Part shown: positions 1 to 9,128 of the stretch, one piece after another
How the letters are laid out: each line of letters begins with the position of its first letter
How positions within the stretch are numbered: the stretch's first letter is position 1
Assembly: GCF_003610775.1 (NCBI RefSeq)
Contig: NZ_RAQO01000001.1
Coordinates: forward strand, 62,001-126,000
Direction of reading: 5' to 3'
Origin: Alginatibacterium sediminis
Lineage (GTDB): Bacteria > Pseudomonadota > Gammaproteobacteria > Enterobacterales > Celerinatantimonadaceae
Length of the DNA: 64,000 bases
Position numbers and translations under genes: made by a program
The notes under the pieces: generated by a model
What the model was told of the DNA's origin: nothing
The model's database searches: none
The model's input: the letters and a program-made list of their open reading frames with translations, nothing else

Positions 1-2
1 CA

Positions 3-221
3 GTAACTGAGCAGGCCGCATTAACAGGACGTGCAGTGAGCAATGTATCAAGAACACTGGAAACATTAGATGGTTTGGGGATCGTAAGGTTGCTATCTTC
101 AGGATATGCAAAAGAAAAAAATAGAAATGGAATACCACAAATTCTTGGTCTTGGTATAAGGAATACATATGAGTTTAAGGCAACTTTTAACAGAAATAGC
201 AGGAGGTTGGGCAAAAGCTAA
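3..221 (+). CDS. C-terminal part of a winged-helix transcriptional regulator (5' end outside window)
   Basis: The reading frame is open from the first bases of the window and stops at 221, so only the last 72 residues are visible. The segment around AVSNVSRTLETLDGLGIVRL has the recognition-helix and wing pattern of small winged-helix (MarR/ArsR-like) regulators. Its end overlaps the start of the next gene by about 50 bases, so the two are probably co-transcribed. It may regulate the adjacent restriction-like genes, as is common in defence islands; that role is inferred. The upstream part and any partner gene cannot be seen. Confidence 0.55.
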   Translation, partial: VTEQAALTGRAVSNVSRTLETLDGLGIVRLLSSGYAKEKNRNGIPQILGLGIRNTYEFKATFNRNSRRLGKS

Positions 222-1998
222 AAATGAGCAGTTTACTGGTCACCCTATAGCCACTTTACTAAGACAAGAGTTAGTCAAAGCGATAAAAAACACGCTGCCA
301 TCTACAACCAATTATCTAGTAAAGGCGAGTGCTGGGGCGGGAAATTGGGCTGACGTTCCTTGGTTGTCGATTCTCAATCCATCGATAACAGAGTCAACGC
401 AGTCAGGTATTTACCCTGTTTATTTGTTCCGTTCAGATGGAAGTGGTGTCTATCTATCGCTAGGTTTTGGAACTACAGAGCTTAAAAGGCAATATGGAAC
501 CGCTTTAGCAAAACAGAAAGCAGAGGAGCTGCGCAATAGCATAAGGGGTTTAGATAAACGACTAAATAATTGGGACCAGAGAGTTGATTTGCGGTCTAAC
601 ACAACATTAGGAAAGTCTTATGAGTGGGCTTCAGCCGGCGCAAAGTTTTATCCTTTAGAAAGTATGCCTGATGAAATTGTTCTTATTTCTGATCTAAAAG
701 AACTATTAGAAGTATATGCGGGTGTTAATTTGGGGACGAATAATCATTCAAGTAAGATAGTTAGAGACTCGCAATTCTTATCCAAACCCTTCCTCCTCCT
801 TGCTGGCATTTCAGGCACAGGTAAAACACGCTTTGTGCGTGAGCAAGTCAAAGCTACTGGCTCTTTAAGCGAGACATATTGCCTCACCTCAGTACGCCCT
901 GATTGGCACGAACCCAGTGATTTACTCGGCTATGTGTCGCGCATAAAAGGCAAAGCTGAATATGTCAGTACAGATGTCATAGCGTTTTTGGCTAAAGCGT
1001 GGCGCGCGATTGTTAATAATGGCTTTGTTGTAAGTCAGCAAGTGGATGACAATGGTGAGTCCAAATTAGTGGTACAAGGCGACAGTATTGTCTTGAATAC
1101 GGCAGCGCCTTACTGGTTGTGTTTGGATGAGATGAACCTAGCTCCAGTTGAACAATATTTTGCTGACTATTTATCGATTATTGAAACAAGGCAGTGGTAT
1201 TGGGATGACAGTGGTAAGTTTACTTATGGTTGTGATGCCTTATTAAGTGCATCTGTTATCAATCATAATGACTATTCAGAACAACTGCGTCAGCAGCTTG
1301 GATTTGAAGAGGCTCAATATGATAGCTTATGGCAGCTATTTTGTGCCCATGGCATTAGTATTCCATTTAATTTAATTGTTGCTGGCACAGTCAATATGGA
1401 TGAAACCACTCATGGTTTCTCTCGCAAGGTGATTGACCGTGCGCTGACGTTCGATTTTGGCGAATTTTTCCCAAATAATATTGATGAGTTTTTTAAGGCT
1501 AAATCTGAACCCAAAAAACTCAGCTACCCAATATATAGCCAAGCTGAGTTTGGGCAGTTTTCATCGATTACAGCAGACCCTGCAGCCGAAAAGGCCAAGG
1601 CGTTTTTTAAGGCCATTAATGCCGTATTGCAAGGTACGCCTTTTGAATTGGCATTTCGCGCCTTTAACGAGCTGTGTTTATCAGTGATTAGTTTTGCCCC
1701 TGAAAATGATGAGCAGTTAGCGGCAGTTTTTGATGACTTTTTGATGTGTAAAGTGCTGCCTCGTATCGAAGGTGATGAGGACAAATTACAGACGCTTAAA
1801 GGTGAGGCATTACTGCAAAGGTTTAAAGACGTGATAGCCAATGAGCTTGAAAGTATTTGGGAAGGAGATCGTGTCGACTTACTGCGTCAATTTATAGGCT
1901 CAGATGATAGTGTGATTAAAGTTAAGTGTCGCTCAAAGATTAAACTTGAGTGTATGCAAACTCAGTTAGATAGCGGCTTTACTTCATTCTGGCCATAA
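169..1998 (+). CDS. mcrB: McrB-like AAA+ GTPase/ATPase with MrcB-type N-terminal domain
   Basis: This 609-residue protein looks like the motor subunit of a McrBC-type (type IV) restriction system, which moves along or loops DNA and activates a nuclease partner. Residues about 10-175 resemble the MrcB N-terminal DNA-recognition domain (DUF3578), with the typical YPVYLFRSDGSGVYLSLGFG stretch. The AAA+ core has a Walker A GISGTGKT near 213, a Walker B LCLDEMNLAP near 317 and a sensor-like TVNMDE near 406 followed by SRKVIDRA. AAGGA lies 6 bases before the ATG at 169. The next gene encodes a PD-(D/E)XK nuclease, as expected for the partner. Family assignment is firm. The target (modified bases or phage structure) cannot be read from sequence. 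Confidence 0.85.
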   Translation: MSLRQLLTEIAGGWAKAKNEQFTGHPIATLLRQELVKAIKNTLPSTTNYLVKASAGAGNWADVPWLSILNPSITESTQSGIYPVYLFRSDGSGVYLSLGFGTTELKRQYGTALAKQKAEELRNSIRGLDKRLNNWDQRVDLRSNTTLGKSYEWASAGAKFYPLESMPDEIVLISDLKELLEVYAGVNLGTNNHSSKIVRDSQFLSKPFLLLAGISGTGKTRFVREQVKATGSLSETYCLTSVRPDWHEPSDLLGYVSRIKGKAEYVSTDVIAFLAKAWRAIVNNGFVVSQQVDDNGESKLVVQGDSIVLNTAAPYWLCLDEMNLAPVEQYFADYLSIIETRQWYWDDSGKFTYGCDALLSASVINHNDYSEQLRQQLGFEEAQYDSLWQLFCAHGISIPFNLIVAGTVNMDETTHGFSRKVIDRALTFDFGEFFPNNIDEFFKAKSEPKKLSYPIYSQAEFGQFSSITADPAAEKAKAFFKAINAVLQGTPFELAFRAFNELCLSVISFAPENDEQLAAVFDDFLMCKVLPRIEGDEDKLQTLKGEALLQRFKDVIANELESIWEGDRVDLLRQFIGSDDSVIKVKCRSKIKLECMQTQLDSGFTSFWP

Positions 1999-2023
1999 CA
2001 GTGGATTAGGAATAGTCGAAGCA

Positions 2024-4354
2024 ATGACAAACCGTAAACGCGCGACCATCAAGCTTAAGCATCCAGACTTTACTGTTTATGTAAGTTGCGATGATATCGC
2101 GAGTCCGTTTAAAAAACTGACTCATACCTATTCGCAGCGCAGTGTCCCATTGCCATCAGGGGATGTTATTGCTGTCTTGGCGGATAATGTTACGGCCACA
2201 TTTGATGATGGGTTGCCTTTAGACAGTCCGTTCTTTTTTGAAAATCGCCAATACTGGTTTGAAATTGATTTTGAGCCAGCGGTTACTACAAACTCTGCGA
2301 TTGTAAATCATAAGCATCGATTAATTGAGGGGGCTTTCCACTTAAACCGCAAAGGCCATGTGCTTCAAGCTGCGCTCAATTTTGGTAATGATGTTGGCCG
2401 TTGTGGTTTTAAAGTTGAATATCAAATTGATGGCAAGCTTTGCTCGGCTAATATTAGTTTTAATATTTTTGCGACTAAGATGGTGATGGAGCAAGACCTT
2501 AACCTTATTAATCTAGCCATTGATAAAGTTTACCCACTATGGCGCTACAGTTTAATTAGTAAAACCACTCAACAGGTCACTAAATCAAGCAGAAACACTG
2601 ACAAGTTTGAACTGTTTTGGTTAGCCCAATTTGAAAGGTTAGTGGCGGGATTAGAGCGTAGCGTTAAGCAGATAATTAATTCCCCTCACAACCGATTGCA
2701 GTCATTTACTAAGCAGCAAAAGCTAGATCGCATTAGTAAGCAGCAAAAGCCAAGACAAATTGAAAAGGCACTACAACTCATTGAGAGTGGCATTGCTAAC
2801 CCACGTATTAGTGTTAGTTATAAAAAGCTCCATATAGACACTCCTGAAAACCGTTTTATTAAAATGGTGATCAATCGGATTAATGATACTTTGAAAGGCT
2901 TTATCATTGAGATTGATGCTAAAGAACAGGCAAAGATATCAGATTCTTTTATCGATAAGCTAAAAACGTGGCAAAGAGTATTTAGCAAGATGGCGAAGCA
3001 ACAACTCTGGCGAGAAGTTGGAAGTTTTAGTGGGCTAAATAGTGACTCCAAGGTGCTGCAACAAGGTAACGGTTACGCCAAGGTTTACAAAGTATGGCAA
3101 CAATTAAAATTCTACCTTAATAAGGCGGGGGGTCATGCTGATATTTCCATTAAGTCAGTGGCAGAGCTATATGAAATTTGGTGCTTTGTTGAGGTAATGG
3201 AGGTAATTAAAAGCCTTGGCTTTAAAGAACAAAAACGAGAGCTAGCTCAGTTAAAGCAAGTGCAGTTTGAAAAACACTTTAGTAAAAATGGTATGGCGGC
3301 GGCTTTTGAATATTATCGCAGTGATGGGGTGGTGATAAAGCTTGCACATGAACCTACCTTTTCCCCTAATCACGAGGCTGAAAATCGCACTTGGCTGGCA
3401 AATCAACGCCCTGATATTGTGTTGCAAGTAACACTGAAAAATCAGGAATCGTTTTTCATTATATTTGATGCTAAATACCGTATCGATAATACTCAAATTA
3501 ATGATAAAGACGCAGTGCCTGAAGAAGCCATTAATCAGATGCACCGTTATCGAGATGCGATTATTCATCAGCAGAAAATAACAAATGAAGCGCCAATTAA
3601 GAGCCGCCCCGTAATGGGAGCCTTTGCTTTATATCCCGGATTTTGTGATCAAACTAACTGCAATAACCCCTATCAAGATGCCATTGAACAAGTTGGTATT
3701 GGCGCGTTTGCTTTATTGCCTAGTAATGCAGACCAGCAAAATCATCGGGTATGGTTGCAAGATTATCTTGAGCAGAAACTAGGTATGATTTCAGATGAGT
3801 CTCCCGTTCGTAGTCATGATTATTACTTTGTTGAAGATGCTGCTCGAATCTCTCCTTATGGCCAAAACGCGATTCGCCATATGGGTTTGACTATGGTGGC
3901 ACCGCTTAATGAGATAAGCCGTGATGAACAATATTTAGTGCATGCGAGACAAGGAAATTTACAGGGGTACCACACTCAATTGCTAGGAACCAATCGTCAG
4001 AATATTCATCGTAATATCATTCGGGAGATTCGGTATCTTATCGTAACGGTTCGTAATGAAGATTCTGATGCGGTTCAGGTAGGCAAATACCTTTACCGTG
4101 TCGCAAATGTAAAGCTGATGCCAAGGCATAGCATTGACGAAAAACTAACGGGTAAAGCCAGTACAGTTGAACGATTATATTGGTTATTTGAATTTTCAGG
4201 CGAACCAACAAAGCTTGAAAGTGAAATCAGGCTACCTTACGAAGAACACTTTAAGTTTAAGCTGACTAAAGCGGAGTACCTTAAAGAGGTTAAGCACTGG
4301 AATGATATTACAGGTGAGCTTCAGCTGTATGCTGAACTTGATGAAACTTGGTAA
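2024..4354 (+). CDS. DUF2357 / PD-(D/E)XK nuclease, partner of McrB-like protein
   Basis: The 776-residue product resembles the DUF2357-containing, restriction-endonuclease-like proteins encoded next to McrB-type AAA+ ATPases. The N-terminal half is mixed alpha/beta and would be the scaffold or McrC-like contact region. The nuclease core lies near residues 455-490, where RPDIVLQV and FDAKYRID give the D...D-x-K signature of PD-(D/E)XK enzymes (PDDEXK_7 type). The C-terminal 250 residues are less recognisable. It starts 25 bases after the McrB-like gene and is probably in the same transcript. The likely role is DNA cleavage stimulated by the upstream motor. It is much longer than E. coli McrC (about 350 residues), so this is a divergent McrBC-like arrangement, not the classical one. 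Confidence 0.8.
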   Translation: MTNRKRATIKLKHPDFTVYVSCDDIASPFKKLTHTYSQRSVPLPSGDVIAVLADNVTATFDDGLPLDSPFFFENRQYWFEIDFEPAVTTNSAIVNHKHRLIEGAFHLNRKGHVLQAALNFGNDVGRCGFKVEYQIDGKLCSANISFNIFATKMVMEQDLNLINLAIDKVYPLWRYSLISKTTQQVTKSSRNTDKFELFWLAQFERLVAGLERSVKQIINSPHNRLQSFTKQQKLDRISKQQKPRQIEKALQLIESGIANPRISVSYKKLHIDTPENRFIKMVINRINDTLKGFIIEIDAKEQAKISDSFIDKLKTWQRVFSKMAKQQLWREVGSFSGLNSDSKVLQQGNGYAKVYKVWQQLKFYLNKAGGHADISIKSVAELYEIWCFVEVMEVIKSLGFKEQKRELAQLKQVQFEKHFSKNGMAAAFEYYRSDGVVIKLAHEPTFSPNHEAENRTWLANQRPDIVLQVTLKNQESFFIIFDAKYRIDNTQINDKDAVPEEAINQMHRYRDAIIHQQKITNEAPIKSRPVMGAFALYPGFCDQTNCNNPYQDAIEQVGIGAFALLPSNADQQNHRVWLQDYLEQKLGMISDESPVRSHDYYFVEDAARISPYGQNAIRHMGLTMVAPLNEISRDEQYLVHARQGNLQGYHTQLLGTNRQNIHRNIIREIRYLIVTVRNEDSDAVQVGKYLYRVANVKLMPRHSIDEKLTGKASTVERLYWLFEFSGEPTKLESEIRLPYEEHFKFKLTKAEYLKEVKHWNDITGELQLYAELDETW

Positions 4355-4381
4355 TGGCAAATATAATGTATTTGACCAACA

Positions 4382-4410
4382 AAAAGCCCAGCATTTGCTA
4401 GGCTTTGTTT
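4382..4410. terminator. Convergent-gene terminator hairpin
   Basis: An imperfect stem AAAGCCcAGC / GCTaGGCTTT with a short ATTT loop is followed by TGTTT on the plus strand and by T-rich sequence on the minus strand. It lies between the convergent nuclease gene and yicC and could serve both. Confidence 0.65.
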
Positions 4411-4431
4411 GATAAAACGTCTGTAAAATGC

Positions 4432-5292
4432 TTACTCCATATTCTGGATCTGCTCGCGCATTTGCTCAATCAGCACTTTAAGCTCAACGGCTGCTTGGGT
4501 GATGTCAGCATGAATAGATTTGGAGCCGAGGGTGTTGGCTTCGCGATTGAATTCTTGCATCATAAAATCTAAGCGACGCCCGATAGCGCCGCCTTTTTTC
4601 AAAATTTTACGCGACTCTGCTACGTGGCCATCGAGACGATCTAGCTCTTCGGCGACGTCACTTTTTTGGGCCAGCATCACCATTTCTTGCTCGACACGTG
4701 CTGGGTCTAGTTCGGCTAGCGCCTCTTGCAAACGAGTCGTTAGGCGTTCACGTTGCCAGTCCAATATTTCAGGCATGCGAGTGCGTACAATCGCCACTTG
4801 ATCAAATATTCCAGCTAAACGCGCTTCGACTAACTCATGAAGTTTTTCACCTTCACTTTGACGGCTGGCTACAAATTCAGAAAGCGCTTGTTCCCAGGCT
4901 TTGAGCAAATCGGCATTCAGACCTTCAACGTCTTGCTCGGGTGCTTGCATCACACCAGGCCAGTTTAGAATATCCACGGGGTTGATTTGACCACCGGCTT
5001 GTTCTTGAACCCACTTCGCACTATGCAGAATTTGCGCTGCAAAGCTTTCGTTAAGTTGCAGATTGGTTTGCACGTCGTTACCCGCTTCAAAGCGAAGATT
5101 GCATTCAACCTTACCGCGCTGGATTTTCTTACGCAGTTTTTCGCGTAAAATGGGCTCAAGTCCACGGAATTGCTCAGGCATACGCCAGTAGCTTTCCAAA
5201 TAGCGTTGGTTTACCGAACGAATTTCCCAAGTCGCTGTTCCCCAGGCGTGCTTAACTTGTACCCGCGCGTAGCCGGTCATACTTTGGATCAT
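4432..5292 (-). CDS. yicC: YicC/YloC family endoribonuclease
   Basis: The 286-residue product matches the YicC family over its whole length (usual length about 287-290). It opens with the family signature MIQSMTGYARVQV and has the conserved SVNQRYLE and the acidic C-terminal part ending in LKVLIEQMREQIQN. YicC homologues are endoribonucleases; E. coli YicC acts on the small RNA RyhB. The gene is divergent from rph with about 135 bases between them, the same neighbourhood as in E. coli. No disruption is visible. Confidence 0.93.
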   Translation of the reverse strand: MIQSMTGYARVQVKHAWGTATWEIRSVNQRYLESYWRMPEQFRGLEPILREKLRKKIQRGKVECNLRFEAGNDVQTNLQLNESFAAQILHSAKWVQEQAGGQINPVDILNWPGVMQAPEQDVEGLNADLLKAWEQALSEFVASRQSEGEKLHELVEARLAGIFDQVAIVRTRMPEILDWQRERLTTRLQEALAELDPARVEQEMVMLAQKSDVAEELDRLDGHVAESRKILKKGGAIGRRLDFMMQEFNREANTLGSKSIHADITQAAVELKVLIEQMREQIQNME

Positions 5293-5385
5293 GGGTTTAT
5301 CTCATCTCGTTGATTTATGCCTCAGTATAACGGCAAGCGAAGCGGATAACAGCTGCCTCGTAGCTGCTTTTTGTCTTGATTTGGG

Positions 5386-5391
5386 TATAAT
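5386..5391 (+). promoter_or_regulatory. Candidate -10 element of the rph-pyrE promoter
   Basis: A perfect TATAAT lies 37 bases upstream of the rph ATG in the yicC-rph divergent spacer. No good -35 box is present at 16-18 bases, so the promoter may depend on an activator or extended contacts. Inference from consensus only. Confidence 0.5.
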
Positions 5392-5427
5392 GCGCGCACT
5401 TATCTACAAATCATCCCAGGAAATATC

Positions 5428-6150
5428 ATGCGTCCAGACAACCGTGCTCGCGAAGCGATGCGCTCACTTCGTTTTACTCGAAATTATACTGCCCATGCTG
5501 AAGGCTCAGTGCTGGTTGAATTTGGCGATACTAAAGTGCTTTGTAATGCATCGGTAGAAGAAAGCGTGCCGCGCTTTTTGAAAGGGAAAAATCAAGGTTG
5601 GATCACTGCTGAATACGGTATGCTGCCACGCTCTACACACAGCCGCATGGGCCGAGAAGCTGCCCGTGGAAAACAAAGTGGACGCACTCAAGAGATCCAA
5701 CGGTTAATCGGCCGCTCCTTGCGCGCCGCTGTCGACCTTAAAGCCTTAGGCGAGTTCACCATCACGGTTGATTGCGACGTGATTCAAGCTGACGGCGGTA
5801 CTCGCACCGCTGCTATTTCTGGTGCATGTGTCGCGCTGCAAGATGCGATTTGGTGGTTGATGGAAAACAAGAAACTAAAGGTTAATCCATTAAAGCAAAT
5901 GATTGCTGCGATTTCTGTTGGCGTGGTCAATGGCCAATCGGTTTGTGATTTAGAATATGTCGAAGATTCAGCTGCTGATACCGACATGAACGTGGTTATG
6001 GCTGAAGATGGTCGCATGATTGAAGTTCAAGGCACCGCTGAAGGCGAACCATTCTCACATGAAGAACTACTCGAACTACTCGGCCTAGCTAAGGGTGGTA
6101 TCGAGCAAATTATCGAAGCCCAAAAACTGGCCCTTGCCGAATCTAAGTAG
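5428..6150 (+). CDS. rph: Ribonuclease PH
   Basis: RNase PH is a phosphorolytic 3'-5' exoribonuclease that trims tRNA 3' ends as a homohexamer. The 240-residue product has the normal length (about 238-240). It begins [20 protein letters not shown] and keeps the conserved blocks [35 protein letters not shown] and [19 protein letters not shown], including phosphate-binding arginines and the catalytic-site aspartates. The ATG follows CCAGGAAATATC, giving an AGGA at good distance. Sixteen bases separate it from pyrE, so an rph-pyrE operon is likely. Unlike the frameshifted rph of E. coli K-12, this copy is intact. Confidence 0.96.
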   Translation: MRPDNRAREAMRSLRFTRNYTAHAEGSVLVEFGDTKVLCNASVEESVPRFLKGKNQGWITAEYGMLPRSTHSRMGREAARGKQSGRTQEIQRLIGRSLRAAVDLKALGEFTITVDCDVIQADGGTRTAAISGACVALQDAIWWLMENKKLKVNPLKQMIAAISVGVVNGQSVCDLEYVEDSAADTDMNVVMAEDGRMIEVQGTAEGEPFSHEELLELLGLAKGGIEQIIEAQKLALAESK

Positions 6151-6166
6151 GAAAGAGGAGCGGATC

Positions 6167-6808
6167 ATGAAAGATTTCCAACGCGAGTTTATTGAATTCG
6201 CACTCGCACGCGGCGTACTAAAATTCGGTTCATTTACCTTAAAATCAGGTCGAACGAGTCCGTACTTTTTTAACGCTGGATTATTTAATCGCGGTAGCGA
6301 CCTGAATAGGCTTGGTAAATTCTACGCCGCTGCGCTAGAAGATTCCGGCGTTGGCTATGATCTAGTCTTTGGTCCAGCCTATAAAGGAATCCCCATTGCG
6401 ACAGCCACTGTCGTCGCTTTAGATGAGCATCATGGCAAAGACTTGCCCTATTGCTTCAACCGTAAAGAAGCTAAAACACATGGTGAGGGCGGCAGCTTGG
6501 TAGGCTCTGAGCTAAAGGGCCGCGTGATGTTGGTCGATGATGTCATCACCGCCGGTACTGCGATTCGCGAGTCCATGGATATCATTGCCAATCACGACGC
6601 CAGCCTAGCTGGCGTGCTGATTGCGCTGGATAGACAAGAACGTGGCCAAGGTGAGCTATCGGCGATTCAAGAAGTTGAGCGCGATTACGATGCCACGGTT
6701 ATTTCTATTGTAAATCTTGCTGATTTAATTAGTTATCTAACGCAACAGGGCGATCAAGACGACGCTTTAGCCAGCGTTAGTGCTTATCAGCAACAGTACG
6801 GGATCTAA
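6167..6808 (+). CDS. pyrE: Orotate phosphoribosyltransferase
   Basis: PyrE converts orotate and PRPP to OMP in de novo pyrimidine synthesis. The chosen ATG at 6167 is preceded by AAAGAGGAG and gives 213 residues, the usual size; the frame could be opened earlier, inside rph, but without a ribosome site. The protein starts [21 protein letters not shown], contains [11 protein letters not shown], the [10 protein letters not shown] block, the catalytic-loop [11 protein letters not shown] and the PRPP-binding motif [13 protein letters not shown]. It lies 16 bases after rph, as in E. coli. A hairpin terminator follows. Confidence 0.97.
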   Translation: MKDFQREFIEFALARGVLKFGSFTLKSGRTSPYFFNAGLFNRGSDLNRLGKFYAAALEDSGVGYDLVFGPAYKGIPIATATVVALDEHHGKDLPYCFNRKEAKTHGEGGSLVGSELKGRVMLVDDVITAGTAIRESMDIIANHDASLAGVLIALDRQERGQGELSAIQEVERDYDATVISIVNLADLISYLTQQGDQDDALASVSAYQQQYGI

Positions 6809-6818
6809 GCCATTCCAA

Positions 6819-6848
6819 ACATGGCTGAGCATTCTCGCTCAGCCATGT
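6819..6848 (+). terminator. Terminator-like hairpin after pyrE
   Basis: A perfect 12-base-pair stem ACATGGCTGAGC / GCTCAGCCATGT with a 6-base loop ATTCTC lies 11 bases after the pyrE stop. The T tract is weak (TAATAG), so termination may be partial. Confidence 0.6.
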
Positions 6849-6993
6849 TAATAGCTCAAAAACCAGCCTTACATCACGAATTCTCAACTTGCTCGACTCA
6901 ATAATTGACGCGGGTCAATGACCCGGCTAATTCCTATCCAACATCGCTTTTCAATTCCTACACTTAAAATATATAGCAAGGGAGGAATTGAGC

Positions 6994-7449
6994 ATGAGAT
7001 TTCAACAACTCAGCGATCTGTTCAAACACATGTTAGTTTGCCGCGAAAGCTTAGCATCGAGCTACCACCAGCTTGGAGCTCAAGCGAGCTTTGAGAAAAC
7101 TCGAATATTGCTGCATTATTTGGAAGAACGAGAGCGCAAAGGCTTAAGTTATTACCAGACCTTGATTGACGATAGTCCGAACGATATCGCGCAAACGTGG
7201 GTCGATTTATCCAGTGATACTGACACCTTGGCGCAAATCAAAGATGTGAATCTAAACCAATATATGGACGCTGACGCTATCCTGACTTGGGTCATGTTGA
7301 TTGAAGATCAATTATTAGCGCTACTTGAACAGGCCCAACAATCTTTAGGTTTAGGACACGCGAAAGAAAGCTTAGGCCAAGTCATTGAGCATCACAACAA
7401 TAGGCAACATCAGTTAGTACACGCAGTACATCGCTTAGATGATATGTAA
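6994..7449 (+). CDS. Hypothetical helical protein
   Basis: I do not recognise this 151-residue protein. It looks almost all alpha-helical, with no signal peptide or membrane segment, and could be a four-helix bundle of the ferritin-like size. It carries a Glu/His-rich C-terminal helix (EHHNNRQHQLVHAVHRL). The ATG at 6994 is preferred over an in-frame TTG six bases earlier because GGGAGGA lies 8 bases before the ATG. It is a single gene between two hairpins, so likely monocistronic. Metal binding by the histidine cluster is speculation. Confidence 0.7.
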   Translation: MRFQQLSDLFKHMLVCRESLASSYHQLGAQASFEKTRILLHYLEERERKGLSYYQTLIDDSPNDIAQTWVDLSSDTDTLAQIKDVNLNQYMDADAILTWVMLIEDQLLALLEQAQQSLGLGHAKESLGQVIEHHNNRQHQLVHAVHRLDDM

Positions 7450-7468
7450 ACGACGAAACCCAGATAAC

Positions 7469-7506
7469 AAGAAGCCTTATACATTGCCATATAAGGGCTT
7501 CTTTCT
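7469..7506 (+). terminator. Terminator between the helical protein gene and mscS
   Basis: Stem AAGAAGCC-TTAT / ATAAGGGCTTCTT with one bulged G and a 10-base loop, followed by CTTTCT. It lies between convergent genes and may act in both directions. Confidence 0.65.
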
Positions 7507-7533
7507 AATGAGAACAGCCAACTAAGCTAAGAC

Positions 7534-8358
7534 TTAATCTTTGCTCAAATGAACACCCATTTGTGGGAATGGAATTTCGATTCCAGCCTCATCAAGCGCG
7601 TTCTTTATATTCTCATTTAAATCAAAGTACGTGCCCCAGTAATCCGAGCTACGTACCCAAGGGCGTACAACGAAGTTAACTGAACTATCAGCTAAGGCAT
7701 GTACACCAACGGTAATGTCTGGGTTTTTAAGCACTCGCGAGTCAGCTTCACAAACATCACGCAGTACTTGCTTGGTTTTGGCTAAATCGGCGCCGTAACC
7801 AACACCAACAATCAAATCGATACGTCGCGTATCGTTTGCAGAGTAATTGACAATGTTGCCACCCAAGATAGAACCGTTCGGAATAATGACTTCTTTGTTG
7901 TCACCAGTGGTTAAGATGGTTGTAAAGATTTGAACTGATTTTACTACGCCTGATGTGCCTGAAACTTCAACAAAATCGCCCGCTTTAAACGGACGAAAGC
8001 TGATGATCAATACACCTGCAGCAAAGTTAGCTAAAGATCCTTGCAAGGCTAAACCAATTGCTAAACCAGCCGCACCGACAATGGCCACGAATGAAGCGGT
8101 TTGAACACCAACTCGTGATAGAGCTGCAATAATAACAAAGGCTATTAACGCGTAGCGTACAATTGAGGCTACAAACTGACTAATTGTGTGGTCGACATTG
8201 CGCTTATCAAGTACTTTTTCAATACTTGATGCAACAATTTTGGCCACGATAAAACCAACAACTAAAACGACTAATGCAGCCGCGATATTTACCGCATATT
8301 GCAGCAACACTTCTTGGTTTTTCTCAAACCAAGACATTGAACTATCAAGCACGTCCAT
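7534..8358 (-). CDS. mscS: Small-conductance mechanosensitive channel MscS
   Basis: MscS is an inner-membrane heptameric channel that opens on membrane tension to release solutes on hypo-osmotic shock. The 274-residue product (E. coli 286) has three N-terminal hydrophobic helices at about residues 20-40, 60-82 and 90-112. The third is the pore helix with GLAIGLALQGSLANFAAGV, and it is followed by the beta-domain motif FRPFKAGDFVEVSGTSG and the conserved PNGSILGGNIVNYS. The start is the first ATG with GAGAAAGG just upstream. It lies downstream of slmA on the same strand behind a strong palindrome, so it may have its own promoter. Confidence 0.94.
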   Translation of the reverse strand: MDVLDSSMSWFEKNQEVLLQYAVNIAAALVVLVVGFIVAKIVASSIEKVLDKRNVDHTISQFVASIVRYALIAFVIIAALSRVGVQTASFVAIVGAAGLAIGLALQGSLANFAAGVLIISFRPFKAGDFVEVSGTSGVVKSVQIFTTILTTGDNKEVIIPNGSILGGNIVNYSANDTRRIDLIVGVGYGADLAKTKQVLRDVCEADSRVLKNPDITVGVHALADSSVNFVVRPWVRSSDYWGTYFDLNENIKNALDEAGIEIPFPQMGVHLSKD

Positions 8359-8386
8359 GTTTTTTCCTTTCTCTTGTAGTTAAACA

Positions 8387-8410
8387 ACTAAGAACCAATT
8401 GGGTCTTAGT
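8387..8410. repeat. Near-perfect 24-bp palindrome upstream of mscS
   Basis: ACTAAGAaCCAATTGGgTCTTAGT is a 24-base palindrome with one mismatched pair. It sits 29 bases upstream of the mscS ATG and about 80 bases after slmA. It may be an operator for mscS or a terminator hairpin of the coaBC-dut-slmA transcript; on the minus strand only TGTTT follows it. Confidence 0.6.
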
Positions 8411-8490
8411 CTTAATTTCGGCATTACTCTAGCAGTAGATGAAGTTTTTCACCTAAATTTTTTGTGAATTAGATCTCATTTTTTTCTAAA

Positions 8491-9084
8491 TCAAACACTC
8501 ATGAGTTGCGATCTAATGAAGCTCAAGTGTTGGTCGAGGTTTTGGCTCGGTTTACGTTGATAATCTGAACGAACATATTGTGCAATCCGACCCTCTAGAT
8601 ACGCCATAATATAGTTTGCCAGCACTGCTTCGTCGAAGGCAAAGCTTTTACCTTCACGCAGTTTTCTCTCTCGTAAGACTTGCTTGAGTTGCAATTCAAT
8701 TTTATCCATCAATTGTGATGTTCGTTGGCGTAGACGTTCGTTTTCACCCAACAATACATCGCCAGTTAAGATGCGACTCAGCCCAGGATTGAGTTCGGCA
8801 AACCCAATTACTAATCGAACAATCTGCAAACTACGTTCCACCGTATCTTTTTCTTCTTCAAAGATACGGTTGATTCGGGTCAATATGGTCTCTTCCATAA
8901 ACTCGATGAGGCCTTCGAACATTCGTGCTTTGCTCGGAAAATGACGGTACAAAGCCGCCTCCGAAACACCGACTTGCGCAGCTAAGCGAGCAGTCGTAAT
9001 ACGTTGCCCATGCTGGTTCTCGAGCATATGTGCCAAGGCTTGCAAAATCTGCTCGCGTCGGTTTACTCGATTTTTAGTGGTCAT
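8491..9084 (-). CDS. slmA: Nucleoid occlusion factor SlmA (TetR family)
   Basis: SlmA binds SlmA-binding sites on the chromosome and blocks FtsZ ring assembly over the nucleoid. The 197-residue product (E. coli 198) starts [20 protein letters not shown] and has the TetR helix-turn-helix with [21 protein letters not shown] near residues 29-50. The C-terminal part [20 protein letters not shown] is typical of SlmA. It is the third gene in the coaBC-dut-slmA order, with 44 bases after dut. That order matches E. coli and excludes a generic TetR regulator. Confidence 0.95.
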   Translation of the reverse strand: MTTKNRVNRREQILQALAHMLENQHGQRITTARLAAQVGVSEAALYRHFPSKARMFEGLIEFMEETILTRINRIFEEEKDTVERSLQIVRLVIGFAELNPGLSRILTGDVLLGENERLRQRTSQLMDKIELQLKQVLRERKLREGKSFAFDEAVLANYIMAYLEGRIAQYVRSDYQRKPSQNLDQHLSFIRSQLMSV

Positions 9085-9128
9085 ACCTTGTCCTACTACT
9101 TATTAAAGACATACCTTCAGTAAGCTTT

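Noticed and set aside
4520-4801. Plus-strand frame inside yicC
   Set aside because: A shadow of the real minus-strand gene with atypical amino-acid composition.
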